Positions 26,157 through 36,061 are shown, numbered from the stretch's first letter. The stretch is 52,491 bases of DNA from Sphingobium sp. CCH11-B1 (GCF_001556865.1 NZ_LSJY01000089.1:1-52491); one strand, 5' to 3'. Notes: generated from the letters alone by a model not told the origin. A program made the numbers and translations.

Positions 26157-26669
26157 ATGATCGAGGTCGCGCTCCTACACGAAGACGGCTGGCCCGGTGC
26201 GGACTGGGAGATGCTGGCGCAGCGCGCGGTCGTGGCGGCGATCGCGCACAGCCCCTACGCTGCCTTCGCGACCGACGCCGCGCTCTATGAAGTCGCGGTG
26301 AAGCTTACCTCCGACGAAGAGGTGCACGGCCTCAACCGCACCTATCGCGACAAGGACAAGCCGACCAACGTCCTGTCCTTCCCGATGGTGCAAGAGGATC
26401 TGCTCCAGGCGACCGCAAATACGGACGATGGCGAAGTCCTGCTGGGCGATATCGTGCTAGCCGAAGGCGTATGTGCGGCCGAAGCGGCGGACAAAGGCAT
26501 TTCCGTCGCCGATCATGCCGCCCACCTTATCGTGCACGGTACTTTTCATTTGCTCGGCTACGACCATATGGACGACAATGAGGCCGAAGCGATGGAGGCA
26601 CTGGAAATTGCCGCGCTCGCCTCGCTTGGACTTTCCGATCCCTATGGGGATCGCGCAACAGGGGACTAA
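26157..26669 (+). CDS. ybeY: endoribonuclease YbeY (rRNA maturation factor)
   Basis: A 170-residue metal-dependent RNase. The UPF0054 signature H-x3-H-x5-H is present as HGTFHLLGYDH, and the upstream LNRTYRDKDKPTNVLSFP segment is diagnostic. YbeY acts in 16S rRNA 3'-end processing and ribosome quality control. It lies between phoH and the corC-like gene, as in most proteobacteria. Confidence 0.96.
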   Translation: MIEVALLHEDGWPGADWEMLAQRAVVAAIAHSPYAAFATDAALYEVAVKLTSDEEVHGLNRTYRDKDKPTNVLSFPMVQEDLLQATANTDDGEVLLGDIVLAEGVCAAEAADKGISVADHAAHLIVHGTFHLLGYDHMDDNEAEAMEALEIAALASLGLSDPYGDRATGD

Positions 26670-26677
26670 GGATAGCA

Positions 26678-27607
26678 ATGGCTGACGACGGCACCACTTC
26701 GAAAGAAGCGGACAGTAGCGGCGAAGGCGGCATATGGAGCGGCATCAAGTCGCTCCTTTTCGGTGAAGGCGAAGAATCCAGCCTCCGCAGGGAGCTGGAA
26801 GAAGCGCTGGACGAATATGACGAAGAGGCACAGGGCGAAGCCGGAAGCACGCCATCCAAGGGCGACCTGTCCGCTATAGAGCGGCAGATGGTCCGCAATC
26901 TGCTCCATTTTTCCGAACATACCGTCGATGACGTGGCGGTGCCGCGGGCGGACATCATTGCGATCGAGGAAAAGGCGAGCTTCGCAGAGCTTGCCGCCCT
27001 GTTCGCCGAAGCCGGGCATAGCCGCATACCGGTCTATCGGGACAATCTCGACACCATCGTGGGCATGATCCACATCCGCGATGCCTTCGCGATCCTGGCC
27101 GGCAAGGCGCCGGTGCCCGAAACGCTCGAACCGCTGATCCGGCAGCCGCTCTATGTGCCCGAAAGCATGGGGGCGCTCGATCTGCTCGCTGAGATGCGAG
27201 CCAAGCGTACGCATCTCGCCATCGTGCTGGACGAATATTCGGGCACCGAAGGCCTCCTCACCTTCGAGGATCTGGTCGAGGAAATCGTCGGCGAGGTCGA
27301 GGACGAGCATGACGATGCGCCCGAGGCCATGCTGGTCCCGCTGGAGGATGGCCTGTGGGAGGCGGACGCACGGGCGGAACTGGACGATGTCGCGAAGGAG
27401 ATCGACGAGAGGCTGGGCGATATCGAAGAGGATGTCGATACGCTGGGTGGCCTTGCCTTCATCCTTGCCGGCCGCGTCCCTGACCCCGGCGAGATATTGC
27501 TGCATGAGGAAAGCGGCTGGAAGCTGGAAATCGTTGCAAGCGACGGCCGTCGAGTCACAAGACTGCGGCTGCATCCGCCCGTCGGACAACCGCGGGAAGA
27601 GGAATGA
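26678..27607 (+). CDS. corC: CBS-domain protein, CorC/HlyC transporter-associated family
   Basis: A 309-residue cytosolic protein with two CBS motifs (VDDVAVPRADIIAIEEKASFAELAALF, about 88-115; and LYVPESMGALDLLAEM, about 157-172) and a C-terminal CorC_HlyC domain (EDGLWEADARAELDDVAKEI). It starts 8 bp after ybeY. Without a DUF21 membrane domain it matches CorC (YbeX), linked to Mg/Co efflux and ribosome biogenesis. In many proteobacteria lnt follows; here a DUF2142 gene follows instead. Confidence 0.9.
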   Translation: MADDGTTSKEADSSGEGGIWSGIKSLLFGEGEESSLRRELEEALDEYDEEAQGEAGSTPSKGDLSAIERQMVRNLLHFSEHTVDDVAVPRADIIAIEEKASFAELAALFAEAGHSRIPVYRDNLDTIVGMIHIRDAFAILAGKAPVPETLEPLIRQPLYVPESMGALDLLAEMRAKRTHLAIVLDEYSGTEGLLTFEDLVEEIVGEVEDEHDDAPEAMLVPLEDGLWEADARAELDDVAKEIDERLGDIEEDVDTLGGLAFILAGRVPDPGEILLHEESGWKLEIVASDGRRVTRLRLHPPVGQPREEE

Positions 27608-27711
27608 GGCCCCGGCATAGTCGAAGCATCGACCGGAACTGAAGCCGCAAGCCGCGAGAAACATTCTCCGATAGTCGCGAAATATTAAGCCGGGGCGAAT
27701 AGTTGCGGCTT

Positions 27712-29199
27712 ATGAGATACGGGCGGATGAAGCGGCAAGATGGTCATGGCGCGGACATGCTGTTCGCGGCGCCGTGGAGCCTGTCGGAAAAGCTGTTGCT
27801 GGCGGCGATCTGCGCCGCGACGCTGTTCTTCGCGCTGGTGACGCCGCCGTTCCAGGCTCCCGACGAGAACCAGCATTATATGAAGGCGTTGACCCTGATG
27901 CAGGGTCGGCTGCTGACGGAACAGCGGGGAGAAGCGATCGGAGCGGACCTGCCGCGCGCGGCGCTCGACATCCATGCGGTCGATTTTCCGTCCGATGTCC
28001 CGCCGGACCTTCGCCATTTCACGGCTGAGCAACTGACGGACAGCGCGGCTGCGGACGGCGGGCGATCGGGGGTGGCCTTTGCCGATTTCCCCAACGTCGC
28101 CAGCTATTCCCCCTCGCTCTACGCGTCCGGCGCTGCGGGACTCGCGCTGGGCAAAGCTGCCGGGCTGCCCTGGATCGAAGCCTTTTATGCCGGGCGGCTG
28201 GTCAATGCGCTGGCAGGGCTGGCTTTGCTTGTCGCGGCGCTGACACTGCTCCCCTTCGGACGCAACGCCATGCTCGGCACGGCTCTCCTGCCGACCTTCG
28301 CCTATCAGACCGGATCGCTGTCGCCCGATGCCCTCATCAACGGCCTGGGCTTCCTGGGGCTCGCCCTGGCACTGAGGACCGGATTTATGGCGGCCGCGCC
28401 CGGACGCAGCCTTGCCTTGCTCGTGACAGCCCCGCTGCTGGCCCTGTGCAAGGGCGTGTATCTGCCGTTGATGGCCGCCGGCCTGCGCTGGCCATCGCAG
28501 CGCCGTGACTGGCGGCCGGCACTGATCCTGGCGGCCATGGCGCTCGGCGCGATTGGCTTCGTGGCGTGGATGCATCTGTCCGGCGGCAGCCAGGCGCTCT
28601 ATCATATCCAGTCGCGCAAGACGGGCGAGACGATGATGACCGCGCCGTTGCGCGCGCAACTGGCAGTCATCCTTGCCGACCCTATCGGCTATATCCGCGT
28701 CCTGGTGTCGAGCGTGGCAGAACGCGCGCCTGTGTACGCGCTGCAGATTGTCGGCCGGTTCGGGTGGAACGCCATCCTCCTGCCCCTGCTCGCTTACCCC
28801 CTTGCCATGCTGATGCTGGCCGCAGCCGTCGCGAACGGATCGAGCGTGCGGTTCGGATGGAAGCAAAGGCTGTGGTGGCTGGCCGTCGCGGCGGGCATAG
28901 CGCTGCTGATCGAAACCGCCATGTATCTGACCGGCACGCCGCTCGCGGCGGACTATATTCAAGGGACGCAGGGCCGCTACTTCCTGCCGGTCCTGCCGCT
29001 GGTGCTGATCGCCCTTTCCCCCGCCGGGCCGGTGCGAGGCGCAAGGGGGCTGCTTGCCGCGTCCGCGATCCTGCTGCTGATGATCGCGGCCGTGACGGTG
29101 TACGACAGTTTCTGGGTGCATGGCTTCATCACCAGCGACGGCATGCCGCCGCATCAAAGCCTGCTACGGGCGTTCCTGCTCCCCTCCCCGCGCTGGTAG
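27712..29199 (+). CDS. DUF2142 multi-pass membrane protein
   Basis: About 495 residues from ATG 27712 (TTG 27703 and ATG 27727 are alternatives). The N-terminal membrane segment is followed by TPPFQAPDENQHYMKA, a hallmark of the DUF2142 family, whose members resemble GT-C glycosyltransferases and are often found with polysaccharide genes. Around ten hydrophobic helices follow, with a periplasmic loop after the first. The C-terminal YIQGTQGRYFLPVLPL motif is also family-typical. No other polysaccharide gene adjoins it, so the substrate is unknown. Its 3' end overlaps the convergent PAP2 gene by 36 bp. Confidence 0.85.
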   Translation: MRYGRMKRQDGHGADMLFAAPWSLSEKLLLAAICAATLFFALVTPPFQAPDENQHYMKALTLMQGRLLTEQRGEAIGADLPRAALDIHAVDFPSDVPPDLRHFTAEQLTDSAAADGGRSGVAFADFPNVASYSPSLYASGAAGLALGKAAGLPWIEAFYAGRLVNALAGLALLVAALTLLPFGRNAMLGTALLPTFAYQTGSLSPDALINGLGFLGLALALRTGFMAAAPGRSLALLVTAPLLALCKGVYLPLMAAGLRWPSQRRDWRPALILAAMALGAIGFVAWMHLSGGSQALYHIQSRKTGETMMTAPLRAQLAVILADPIGYIRVLVSSVAERAPVYALQIVGRFGWNAILLPLLAYPLAMLMLAAAVANGSSVRFGWKQRLWWLAVAAGIALLIETAMYLTGTPLAADYIQGTQGRYFLPVLPLVLIALSPAGPVRGARGLLAASAILLLMIAAVTVYDSFWVHGFITSDGMPPHQSLLRAFLLPSPRW

Positions 29200-29814
29200 C
29201 CAGAGGCGGCAGAAGGCGAGCCAGCCCAGCCCCTCAATCCAGCCGGCGACCACATCGCTCGGCCAGTGGACGCCCAGCCATATCCGGCTGGCCCCGATCA
29301 GCAGGACCATGGCAGCGGCGGCGACATAAGCGCTCGCCCGGACTGCCAGCAACGCCAGCGCACCGAAGACCATCATGTTCCCCGCCGCATGGCCGCTGGG
29401 GAAACTGTAGGTGTGAACGATGTCGAGGTGCGGCAGCAGGTCGGGGCGGGGCGCGGCGAATATCTGCTTGAGCGCGAGGTTCAGCAGCGTGCCGCCGGCA
29501 ATCGTCAGCGCCAGCCATATGGCGGATCGACGAAACCCGAACCAGAGGAGCGGCGCGAGCAGGACGGCAAGCAATACAAGCCGCCCTCCCGTCCCTCCGA
29601 CGGCGGAGGCAAGGCGCATGACGGTGGTGACATGGTCGCCCATGCCCGTGGCGCGCGCCTGCCCCGCCGTCTCCATCAGTTCGACATTCACTCCATCGAG
29701 CCATCCCGCCCGTTGCGAGAGCGCGATGAGGAGGACGCAAAGCAGCGCGAGAGCCAAGGCCCCCGCACCCTTCGTGATCGATGACCGCCGATCAGATATG
29801 GAGCGCGCGTCCAT
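29164..29814 (-). CDS. PAP2-superfamily membrane phosphatase
   Basis: A 216-residue integral membrane phosphatase. The three-part catalytic signature is complete: KQIFAAPRPD, PSGHA, and SRIWLGVHWPSDVVAGW. Members dephosphorylate lipid phosphates such as phosphatidic acid or undecaprenyl diphosphate on the outer face of the membrane. About six transmembrane helices are visible. The start overlaps the lpdA 3' end by 23 bp, and the 3' end overlaps the DUF2142 gene tail to tail by 36 bp. Confidence 0.92.
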   Translation of the reverse strand: MDARSISDRRSSITKGAGALALALLCVLLIALSQRAGWLDGVNVELMETAGQARATGMGDHVTTVMRLASAVGGTGGRLVLLAVLLAPLLWFGFRRSAIWLALTIAGGTLLNLALKQIFAAPRPDLLPHLDIVHTYSFPSGHAAGNMMVFGALALLAVRASAYVAAAAMVLLIGASRIWLGVHWPSDVVAGWIEGLGWLAFCRLWLPARGGEQERP

Positions 29815-31189
29815 AAGCGGCGAGCACGCTTTCGTGCATCGACTCCGAAATGGTCGGGTGCGGGAAGACCGTGTGCATCAGTTCCGCCTCGGTCGTCTCC
29901 AGCGTCTTGCCGATGGTATAGCCCTGGATCATCTCGGTCACTTCCGCGCCGATCATGTGTGCGCCCAGCAGCTCGCCCGTTTTGGCGTCGAACACCGTCT
30001 TGGTGAAGCCTTCCGCCTCGCCCAGCGCGATCGCCTTGCCATTGCCGATGAAGGGGAACATGCCGACCTTGACCTCGTAACCGGCTTCCTTCGCCTTCGC
30101 TTCGGTGAGGCCGACGCTGGCGATCTGCGGGTGGCAGTAGGTGCAGCCCGGGATGTTGCGCGGGTCCATCGCGTGCGGATGCTTGCCAGCGATGGCCTCG
30201 GCCGCGATCACACCTTCGTGGCTGGCCTTGTGCGCCAGCCATGGGGGGGCGGTGATGTCGCCAATGGCCCACAGCCCTTCGACATTGGTGCGGCACATCT
30301 CGTCGGTCTTCAGGAAGCCCCGATCGTCCACCGCAACGCCTAGTTCCTTGAGGCCGATGTCGGCGGTGTTGGGGACGATGCCGATGGCGACGATCATATG
30401 ACTGAACTCGGCCGCCGTCTCCTTGCCAGCCTTGTCCTTGAGCTTGGCGGAAACGCCCTTGTCCGTGACCTTGATATCGCTGACGCCCGCCCCGGTCAGG
30501 ATCGTCATGCCCTGCTTCTTCAACGCCTTTTCAAGAAAGGCGGAAACGTCGGCGTCCTCGACCGGTACGATGCGGTCCATCATCTCGACGACCGTCACGT
30601 CCGCGCCCATGTCATTGTAGAAGCTGGCGAACTCGATGCCGATCGCGCCCGAGCCGATGACGAGCAGCTTGGTGGGCATTTCGGGCGGCGTCATCGCATG
30701 GCGGTAGGTCCAGACGCGCTTGCCGTCCGCCGGCATGCCGGGAAGGTCGCGCGCCCGCGCGCCGGTGGCGAGGATGATGTTCTTCGCCGTCAGTTCCTCG
30801 GTCTTGCCGTCCCTGGTGACGCTGAGCTTGCCTTTGCCGGTCAGCTTGCCGTCGCCCATATGGACCGTGATCTTGTTTTTCTTCATCAGGTGCGTGACGC
30901 CCTGATTGAGCTGCTTGGCCACCCCGCGCGAGCGCTTCACGACCGCCGCGATGTCGGCGCTGATCTTTTCGGCGGCCAGGCCATAATCGCCGGCATGCTG
31001 CATATAATGATAGATTTCGGCCGACCGCAGCAGCGCCTTGGTCGGGATGCAGCCCCAGTTGAGGCAGATGCCGCCCAGATTTTCGCGCTCCACGATGGCG
31101 GTCTTCAATCCGAGCTGCGCGGCGCGGATCGCTGCGACATAGCCACCGGGGCCCGAACCCAGAACGATGAGATCGTAATTCTCAGCCAT
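29792..31189 (-). CDS. lpdA: dihydrolipoyl dehydrogenase (E3)
   Basis: A 465-residue flavoprotein. It opens with the FAD-binding LIVLGSGPGGYVAAIRAAQLG, then the redox-active disulfide GGICLNWGCIPTKALL (C42 and C47). The NAD-binding LLVIGSGAIGIEFASFYNDMG and catalytic HPHPTISESMHE with the interface His-Glu pair are present. It reoxidises the lipoyl groups of E2. In the same leftward cluster as E2, with a thioesterase gene between them; the two E1 genes are not in the window. Confidence 0.96.
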   Translation of the reverse strand: MAENYDLIVLGSGPGGYVAAIRAAQLGLKTAIVERENLGGICLNWGCIPTKALLRSAEIYHYMQHAGDYGLAAEKISADIAAVVKRSRGVAKQLNQGVTHLMKKNKITVHMGDGKLTGKGKLSVTRDGKTEELTAKNIILATGARARDLPGMPADGKRVWTYRHAMTPPEMPTKLLVIGSGAIGIEFASFYNDMGADVTVVEMMDRIVPVEDADVSAFLEKALKKQGMTILTGAGVSDIKVTDKGVSAKLKDKAGKETAAEFSHMIVAIGIVPNTADIGLKELGVAVDDRGFLKTDEMCRTNVEGLWAIGDITAPPWLAHKASHEGVIAAEAIAGKHPHAMDPRNIPGCTYCHPQIASVGLTEAKAKEAGYEVKVGMFPFIGNGKAIALGEAEGFTKTVFDAKTGELLGAHMIGAEVTEMIQGYTIGKTLETTEAELMHTVFPHPTISESMHESVLAAYGRALHI

Positions 31190-31207
31190 GATGTCTGTCT
31201 CTCTTGC

Positions 31208-31615
31208 TTATTCTGTTTCTGCCGGAAGCGGCGGCACGGACCGGGGCTGGCGGTCCTCACCGATCGCGACGAAGGTAAAGGTCGCGCGGGTCACGCGATA
31301 GCTGCGGTCGTCATGACGCGTCCGGCGCCAAGCTTCGACGTCGATCTTCATCGACGTGCGACCGACCGATTTGAGCGTGGCGAACACCGACACCTCGTCA
31401 CCGACCACCACGGGACGAAGGAAGGTCATGCCTTCGACGGCGATCGTGACGGCGCGACCGTGGCTGTGCCGCGCTGCGACCGATCCCGCCGCCGAGTCCA
31501 TCAGGCTCATCAGCCAGCCGCCGAATATGTCCCCGTAGGGATTGGTGTCGGCGGGCATGGCGATGACCCGGACCGCCGGGCTTGCTTCTGGCGGACTTTC
31601 GTCGGGATGGCTCAT
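31208..31615 (-). CDS. hotdog-fold acyl-CoA thioesterase (YciA/BACH type)
   Basis: A 135-residue single hotdog domain. Residues ADTNPYGDIFGGWLMSLMDSAAGSVAARH match the DxNPxGxxFGGxLMxxxD motif of YciA-type acyl-CoA thioesterases, including the catalytic Asp. It hydrolyses acyl-CoAs to free acids and CoA. Its start shares one base with the E2 stop (TGATG at 31617-31613), so it is coupled to pyruvate dehydrogenase E2; a role in CoA recycling is inference. Confidence 0.9.
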   Translation of the reverse strand: MSHPDESPPEASPAVRVIAMPADTNPYGDIFGGWLMSLMDSAAGSVAARHSHGRAVTIAVEGMTFLRPVVVGDEVSVFATLKSVGRTSMKIDVEAWRRTRHDDRSYRVTRATFTFVAIGEDRQPRSVPPLPAETE

Positions 31616-32928
31616 CAGGCGAGCAGGCCGATCGGATTTTCGATCAGTTCCTTGAATGCCTGCATCAGCCGGGCACCGTCCGCGCCGTCGATGGCGCGAT
31701 GGTCGAAGCTGCCGGTGGCGGAAATGATCGTTGCGATCTGCACTGCGTCGTCGACGATATAGGGCCGCTTCTCACCCGCGCCGATGGCCATGATCATCGC
31801 CTGGGGCGGGTTGATCACCGCTTCGAACTGCTTGATGCCGAACATGCCCATATTGGACAGCGAGGCAGTGCCGCCCTGATATTCCTCGGGCTTGAGCTTG
31901 CCGTCTTTCGCGCGGGCGGCGAGATCCTTCATCGCGCCGGAGATGGAGGCGACACCGCGACCCGCCGCGTCAGTGACGATCGGCGTGATGAGGCCGCCGG
32001 GGATCGACACCGCGACGGAAATGTCCGCGCGCTGGAACTGGAGCATCTGGTCGCCGGCGAACTGCACATTGCACTCAGGCACCTGCATCAGCGCGACGCC
32101 AAGCGCCTTGATCAGCAGGTCGTTGACGGACAGCTTGACGTTGCGGCTGGCGAGGCCGGTGTTAAGTTCGCCGCGCAGTTTCAGCAGCTTGTCGAGCTGG
32201 ATGTCGACGGTCAGGTAGATGTGCGGCACCTGCTGCTTGGATTCTGTCAGGCGGCGCGCGATCGTCTTGCGCATGCCGTTGAGCTTGATGACTTCGTGCG
32301 GAATGCCGAAGTCCTGCGCGGCGGCAGCGACGGGCGCGGGCGCAGCTGGGGCCGCCGCCGGGGCGGACGCGGCGGCGGACGGCGCGGATGCGGCCGCCGG
32401 AGCAGCGCCGGGCTGCGCCGCGTCGATGTCGGCCTTGACGATACGGCCGTTCGTGCCGCTGCCCTTGACGCTGGCAAGGTCGATGCCCTTCACCTCTGCA
32501 AGGCGGCGGGCGAGCGGGCTGGCCTTGATCCGGTCGCCCGATGCGACGGCGTCAGCCGCCTTTCCGGGAACCGGGTCGGCCTTCGGCGCGGCGGCGGCTG
32601 GCTCGGCCTTGGCGGGAACGGGATCGGCCTTGGGCGCTTCGGCCTTTGCCTCGCCGCCGCCCGCTGCCGCGGCCGCCACATCCTCGCCTTCTTCGGCGAT
32701 GATGGCGATGACGGTGCCGACCTTCACGCCCTCGGAGCCTTCGGCAACCAGGATCTTGGCGACGACGCCTTCATCCACCGCCTCGAACTCCATTGTCGCC
32801 TTGTCGGTCTCGATCTCCGCCAGCAAGTCGCCGGACGACACAGTGTCGCCTTCCTTCACCAGCCACTTGGCGAGCGTGCCCTCCTCCATCGTCGGCGAAA
32901 GGGCGGGCATCTGGATCGTCTTGCTCAT
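31615..32928 (-). CDS. pdhC: dihydrolipoamide acetyltransferase (E2) of the pyruvate dehydrogenase complex
   Basis: A 437-residue E2 from ATG 32928 ([19 protein letters not shown]). One lipoyl domain carries the lipoylated lysine in [12 protein letters not shown] (K43). A long Ala/Pro linker leads to the E3/E1-binding domain ([21 protein letters not shown]), a second Ala/Pro linker, and a catalytic domain ending [13 protein letters not shown]. The [10 protein letters not shown] lipoyl start is typical of alphaproteobacterial pyruvate, not 2-oxoglutarate, E2. It is followed by a thioesterase, then E3; E1 alpha and beta are expected elsewhere. Confidence 0.93.
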   Translation of the reverse strand: MSKTIQMPALSPTMEEGTLAKWLVKEGDTVSSGDLLAEIETDKATMEFEAVDEGVVAKILVAEGSEGVKVGTVIAIIAEEGEDVAAAAAGGGEAKAEAPKADPVPAKAEPAAAAPKADPVPGKAADAVASGDRIKASPLARRLAEVKGIDLASVKGSGTNGRIVKADIDAAQPGAAPAAASAPSAAASAPAAAPAAPAPVAAAAQDFGIPHEVIKLNGMRKTIARRLTESKQQVPHIYLTVDIQLDKLLKLRGELNTGLASRNVKLSVNDLLIKALGVALMQVPECNVQFAGDQMLQFQRADISVAVSIPGGLITPIVTDAAGRGVASISGAMKDLAARAKDGKLKPEEYQGGTASLSNMGMFGIKQFEAVINPPQAMIMAIGAGEKRPYIVDDAVQIATIISATGSFDHRAIDGADGARLMQAFKELIENPIGLLA

Positions 32929-33099
32929 GGCAGGGCCTCTTCTCGAATTATCTGGCTGGCGCCGGTTTTCACCCATTTGCCGCATTGGTCAAGCAACGCC
33001 TTGCGAACCGCTGATTTATGGCTCACATTTCACCACTATGGTTCGTCGGCATGTTTTTCGGAACGTCGATGGATAGTTGGAGCAGCAAGGAGCGGGATC

Positions 33100-33555
33100 G
33101 TGCGCACATATCTGGTCGTTGTGGACGAATCGCCAGAGGCCGAAACCGCGCTGCGGTTCGCCGCGCGGCGGGCTGCCAAAACCGGCGGCGCGGTCCGCAT
33201 CCTGGCGCTGATCCCGCCGGCCGAATTCGTGCAATGGGGCGGCGTCCAGGCAACGATGGAGGATGAAGCGTTGCAGCGCGCCGAGGCGCTGGTGACGAGC
33301 GCGGCCGGCACACTGTCGGACGAATCGGGTATCCGCCCCAGCATAACGGTGCGGCAGGGTGACGCGGTAACGGTCGTTCGCCGGACGCTGGAGGAAATGG
33401 ACGATGTCGCTGCGCTGGTTCTGGGCGCGGCGGCCAGCGGCAACCCAGGCAAGCTGGTGTCCCACTTCGCCGGGGCGGACGCGGGCAAGTTGCCCTGCCC
33501 GATCATGGTCATCCCCGGCGGCCTGGACGCGGATGCCATCGACCGGTTGAGCTGA
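33100..33555 (+). CDS. universal stress protein (UspA family)
   Basis: A 151-residue Usp domain. It begins RTYLVVVDESPEAETALRFAARRAAKTGG and ends with the family's nucleotide-binding region, VLGAAASGNPGKLVSHF. The start is GTG 33100 with AAGGAG 6-7 bp upstream. A canonical Gly-rich ATP loop (G-2x-G-9x-G-S/T) is only partly present, so ATP binding is uncertain. It diverges from pdhC with 171 bp between them. Confidence 0.88.
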   Translation: MRTYLVVVDESPEAETALRFAARRAAKTGGAVRILALIPPAEFVQWGGVQATMEDEALQRAEALVTSAAGTLSDESGIRPSITVRQGDAVTVVRRTLEEMDDVAALVLGAAASGNPGKLVSHFAGADAGKLPCPIMVIPGGLDADAIDRLS

Positions 33556-33580
33556 GACCGCGTTGGCCTTCATATTTGAA

Positions 33581-33661
33581 CGTCATCCCAGCAAAGGCTG
33601 GGATCGCGTGCGGCTACATTCCGCCCTGCCTCCTGAGATCCCCGCCTCCGCTGGGATGACG
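33581..33661. repeat. intergenic inverted repeat with CGTCATCCCAGC arms
   Basis: Outer arms CGTCATCCCAGC (33581-33592) and its complement GCTGGGATGACG (33650-33661) flank about 57 bp. The left arm also makes an inner hairpin (CCCAGC-AAAG-GCTGGG). The repeat sits between the stress-protein gene and the rnr stop, converging genes. This sequence class is a widespread intergenic element in sphingomonads. Confidence 0.7.
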
Positions 33662-33675
33662 AGATGCAGCACGGA

Positions 33676-35985
33676 TCACCGCTTATGCCTCCCCCGCTTC
33701 GCCCCCATATGCCGGACGTTCGCGGGCCGGCCGCGCTTGATCCCGGGACGCGTCCGGTCCCGTTTCTGCATTCCGCCGCGCGGGGCGGGATTGTCGGGGA
33801 GCTCGAAGCGTAACGAGCCATTGATCGGGTCCGCTTCCGCCAGACGCAGGTCCAGCCGTTGCCCGACAGTGTATCGGTCGCCGCTTTCCGTCCCTTGCAA
33901 AGCCTTGCCCGCTTCATCGTAGAAGAAATGTTCGGCGCCAAGCGTGGATACCGGCACGAGGCCGTCGCCCCCCAGCCCCTCCACCGTGGCGAAGAAACCG
34001 AAATTCTGAACCCCGGTGATCCGCGCCGGCATCACCTCTCCCACATGGGCGGCGAGATACGCCGCGACATAGCGGTCGATCGTCTCTCGCTCCGCCTCCA
34101 TCGCGCGGCGCTCATGGCCGGAGATCATCTCGCCCACCCGGCCCATATTCTCATAATCCTCCTGGCTGAGCGAGGAGCGTTCAGGAATGTCTTTCCCCTT
34201 GGGCGCGGGGAGTTCCAGGCCCCATGCGCCGACCAGCGCGCGATGCACCAACAGGTCGGCATAACGGCGAATGGGTGAGGTGAAGTGGGCGTAGCTGCCC
34301 AGCGCCAGGCCGAAATGGCCCATATTCTGCGGACTATAATAGGCCTGCGTCTGGCTGCGCAGGATCTGCTCCATGACCTGGGGCTTTTCCTCTGCCTCGC
34401 CGATCTTCGCGATCAACTGGTTGAAGGTGGAGGGCCGCACGACCTGCCCCAGCGCGAAGCTGATGTCGAAGGTAGCCAGATAATCCTTGAGCGCCACCAG
34501 CTTGTCGCGGCTGGGCGGCTCGTGCACGCGGTACATGACGGGCGCTTTCTTCTGTTCCAGCGCCTTTGCCGCCGCGACGTTGGCGGCGATCATATAATCC
34601 TCGATCAGCATGTGCGCGTCGAGCCGTTCGCGCACCGCGACGCTGATGATCCGACCCATATCGTCCAGCACGACCCGCCGTTCAGGCAGGTCCAGCGCCA
34701 GCGGATCGCGCGCGTCCCGCGCCTTACGCAGCAGCGCCCAGCATGCCCAGAGGGGCCTGAGCGCGGGTTCGAGCAGCGCATTGTCCTTCTGCCCGTCGAT
34801 CGCTGCCTGCGCGTCTTCATAGGCGAGTACGGCGGCGACGCGGATCACTGCGCGGGCGAAGCGCCAGGCCGTGACCTTGCCATGGGCGTTGACGGTGAGG
34901 TGGCAGGCCATCGCCGCCCGGTCCTGTCCCGCGCGTAGCGAGCACATGTCGGACGAGAGTTCGTGCGGCAGCATCGGCACGACCTGATCGGGGAAATAGA
35001 CGCTGTTGCCGCGCTTGCGCGCTTCCTTGTCCAGCGCGCTGCCGGGCCGGACATAGTAGCTGACGTCTGCAATGGCGACGATGGCCTTGAAGCCGCCGGG
35101 GTTGGCGGGATCGTCATCGGGCGCGGCCCAGACGGCGTCGTCATGATCGCGCGCATCGACCGGGTCGATCGCGACGATAGGCAGGTGGCGCAGATCCTCC
35201 CGATTGTCCTCATGGAGCGGCAGGGCGGACGCCTTTAACGCTTCCTCCTCCACCCGGTCGGGGAAGACATGGGGAATACCATGCTTGTGGATCGCGATCA
35301 GGCTGAAGCTGCGCGGGGCGAAAGGATCGCCCAATATGTCGGTGACCCGCGCCGATATGCGCGGCGGGCGGCCATGGGGCTCCGCGAGAACGAGGTCGCC
35401 GGGTTTCGCGTCCCCCGCGTCGCTGATCGGCGTGTCCTTGCGGATGCGCTTGTCCACCGGACGCAACCACAGCTTGCCATCCGCCATCTCCTCGACCACG
35501 CCCAGCAATTCCTCGCTGGCCTTGGCGAGTTTCTTCATGACGTGCGCGATCCAGCCGCGCCCGGCCTCCTCCGTCCGCGCAAGGATGCGGTCGCCGATGG
35601 TGAGCGCGCCCCTTTTGCCCCGCTCCACCACGCGCAGGCGCGGCGCGGGCTGGCCTTCCGCTTCCCACCGCTCGGGTGTGGCGATCAGCGTGGTATCGTC
35701 GACATCGATGATGCGCAGCACCGTGACCTTGGGCACGCCGCCCATCTTGTGGAAGGCCCGCGCCGGGCCGATGTCGATCAGCCCTTCGTCCGCCATGTCC
35801 TTCAGCAGCGCCTTCAGGGCGATCTTCTCCTGCCCCTTGAGGCCGAACGCCTTGGCGATCTCGCGCTTGCCGGCGGGCTGCTCGGACTCCGCGATGAAGG
35901 CGATGACCTGATCGCGGGTCGGGAATCCGGCGGGGCGCACCTTGTTGCCGGCGGCGGGCTTCTTGTGCTTTTGGGTCGATGCCAT
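33676..35985 (-). CDS. rnr: ribonuclease R (3'-5' exoribonuclease)
   Basis: A 769-residue RNB-family enzyme from ATG 35985. N-terminal winged helix (TRDQVIAFIAESEQPAGKREIAKAFGL) and cold-shock-like S1 domains precede the RNB catalytic core, where IDPVDARDHDDAVW holds the metal-binding aspartates. The C-terminal S1 domain is followed by a basic tail (RDRTRPGIKRGRPANVRHM) typical of RNase R. It degrades structured RNA including rRNA fragments. A longer frame to 36078 adds a non-conserved extension. Confidence 0.95.
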   Translation of the reverse strand: MASTQKHKKPAAGNKVRPAGFPTRDQVIAFIAESEQPAGKREIAKAFGLKGQEKIALKALLKDMADEGLIDIGPARAFHKMGGVPKVTVLRIIDVDDTTLIATPERWEAEGQPAPRLRVVERGKRGALTIGDRILARTEEAGRGWIAHVMKKLAKASEELLGVVEEMADGKLWLRPVDKRIRKDTPISDAGDAKPGDLVLAEPHGRPPRISARVTDILGDPFAPRSFSLIAIHKHGIPHVFPDRVEEEALKASALPLHEDNREDLRHLPIVAIDPVDARDHDDAVWAAPDDDPANPGGFKAIVAIADVSYYVRPGSALDKEARKRGNSVYFPDQVVPMLPHELSSDMCSLRAGQDRAAMACHLTVNAHGKVTAWRFARAVIRVAAVLAYEDAQAAIDGQKDNALLEPALRPLWACWALLRKARDARDPLALDLPERRVVLDDMGRIISVAVRERLDAHMLIEDYMIAANVAAAKALEQKKAPVMYRVHEPPSRDKLVALKDYLATFDISFALGQVVRPSTFNQLIAKIGEAEEKPQVMEQILRSQTQAYYSPQNMGHFGLALGSYAHFTSPIRRYADLLVHRALVGAWGLELPAPKGKDIPERSSLSQEDYENMGRVGEMISGHERRAMEAERETIDRYVAAYLAAHVGEVMPARITGVQNFGFFATVEGLGGDGLVPVSTLGAEHFFYDEAGKALQGTESGDRYTVGQRLDLRLAEADPINGSLRFELPDNPAPRGGMQKRDRTRPGIKRGRPANVRHMGAKRGRHKR

Positions 35986-36061
35986 GAACCGGCTATAGGG
36001 ATGCGGCCACTCGCTTACCAGTGGCATGGCGGGACCGACCGGCAGCATCGTTGACGCAGTT

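Noticed and set aside
27685..29157. 490-residue minus-strand frame opposite the DUF2142 gene
   Set aside because: Composition is Arg/Gln/His-rich without motifs, whereas the plus-strand frame gives a coherent membrane protein with family motifs.
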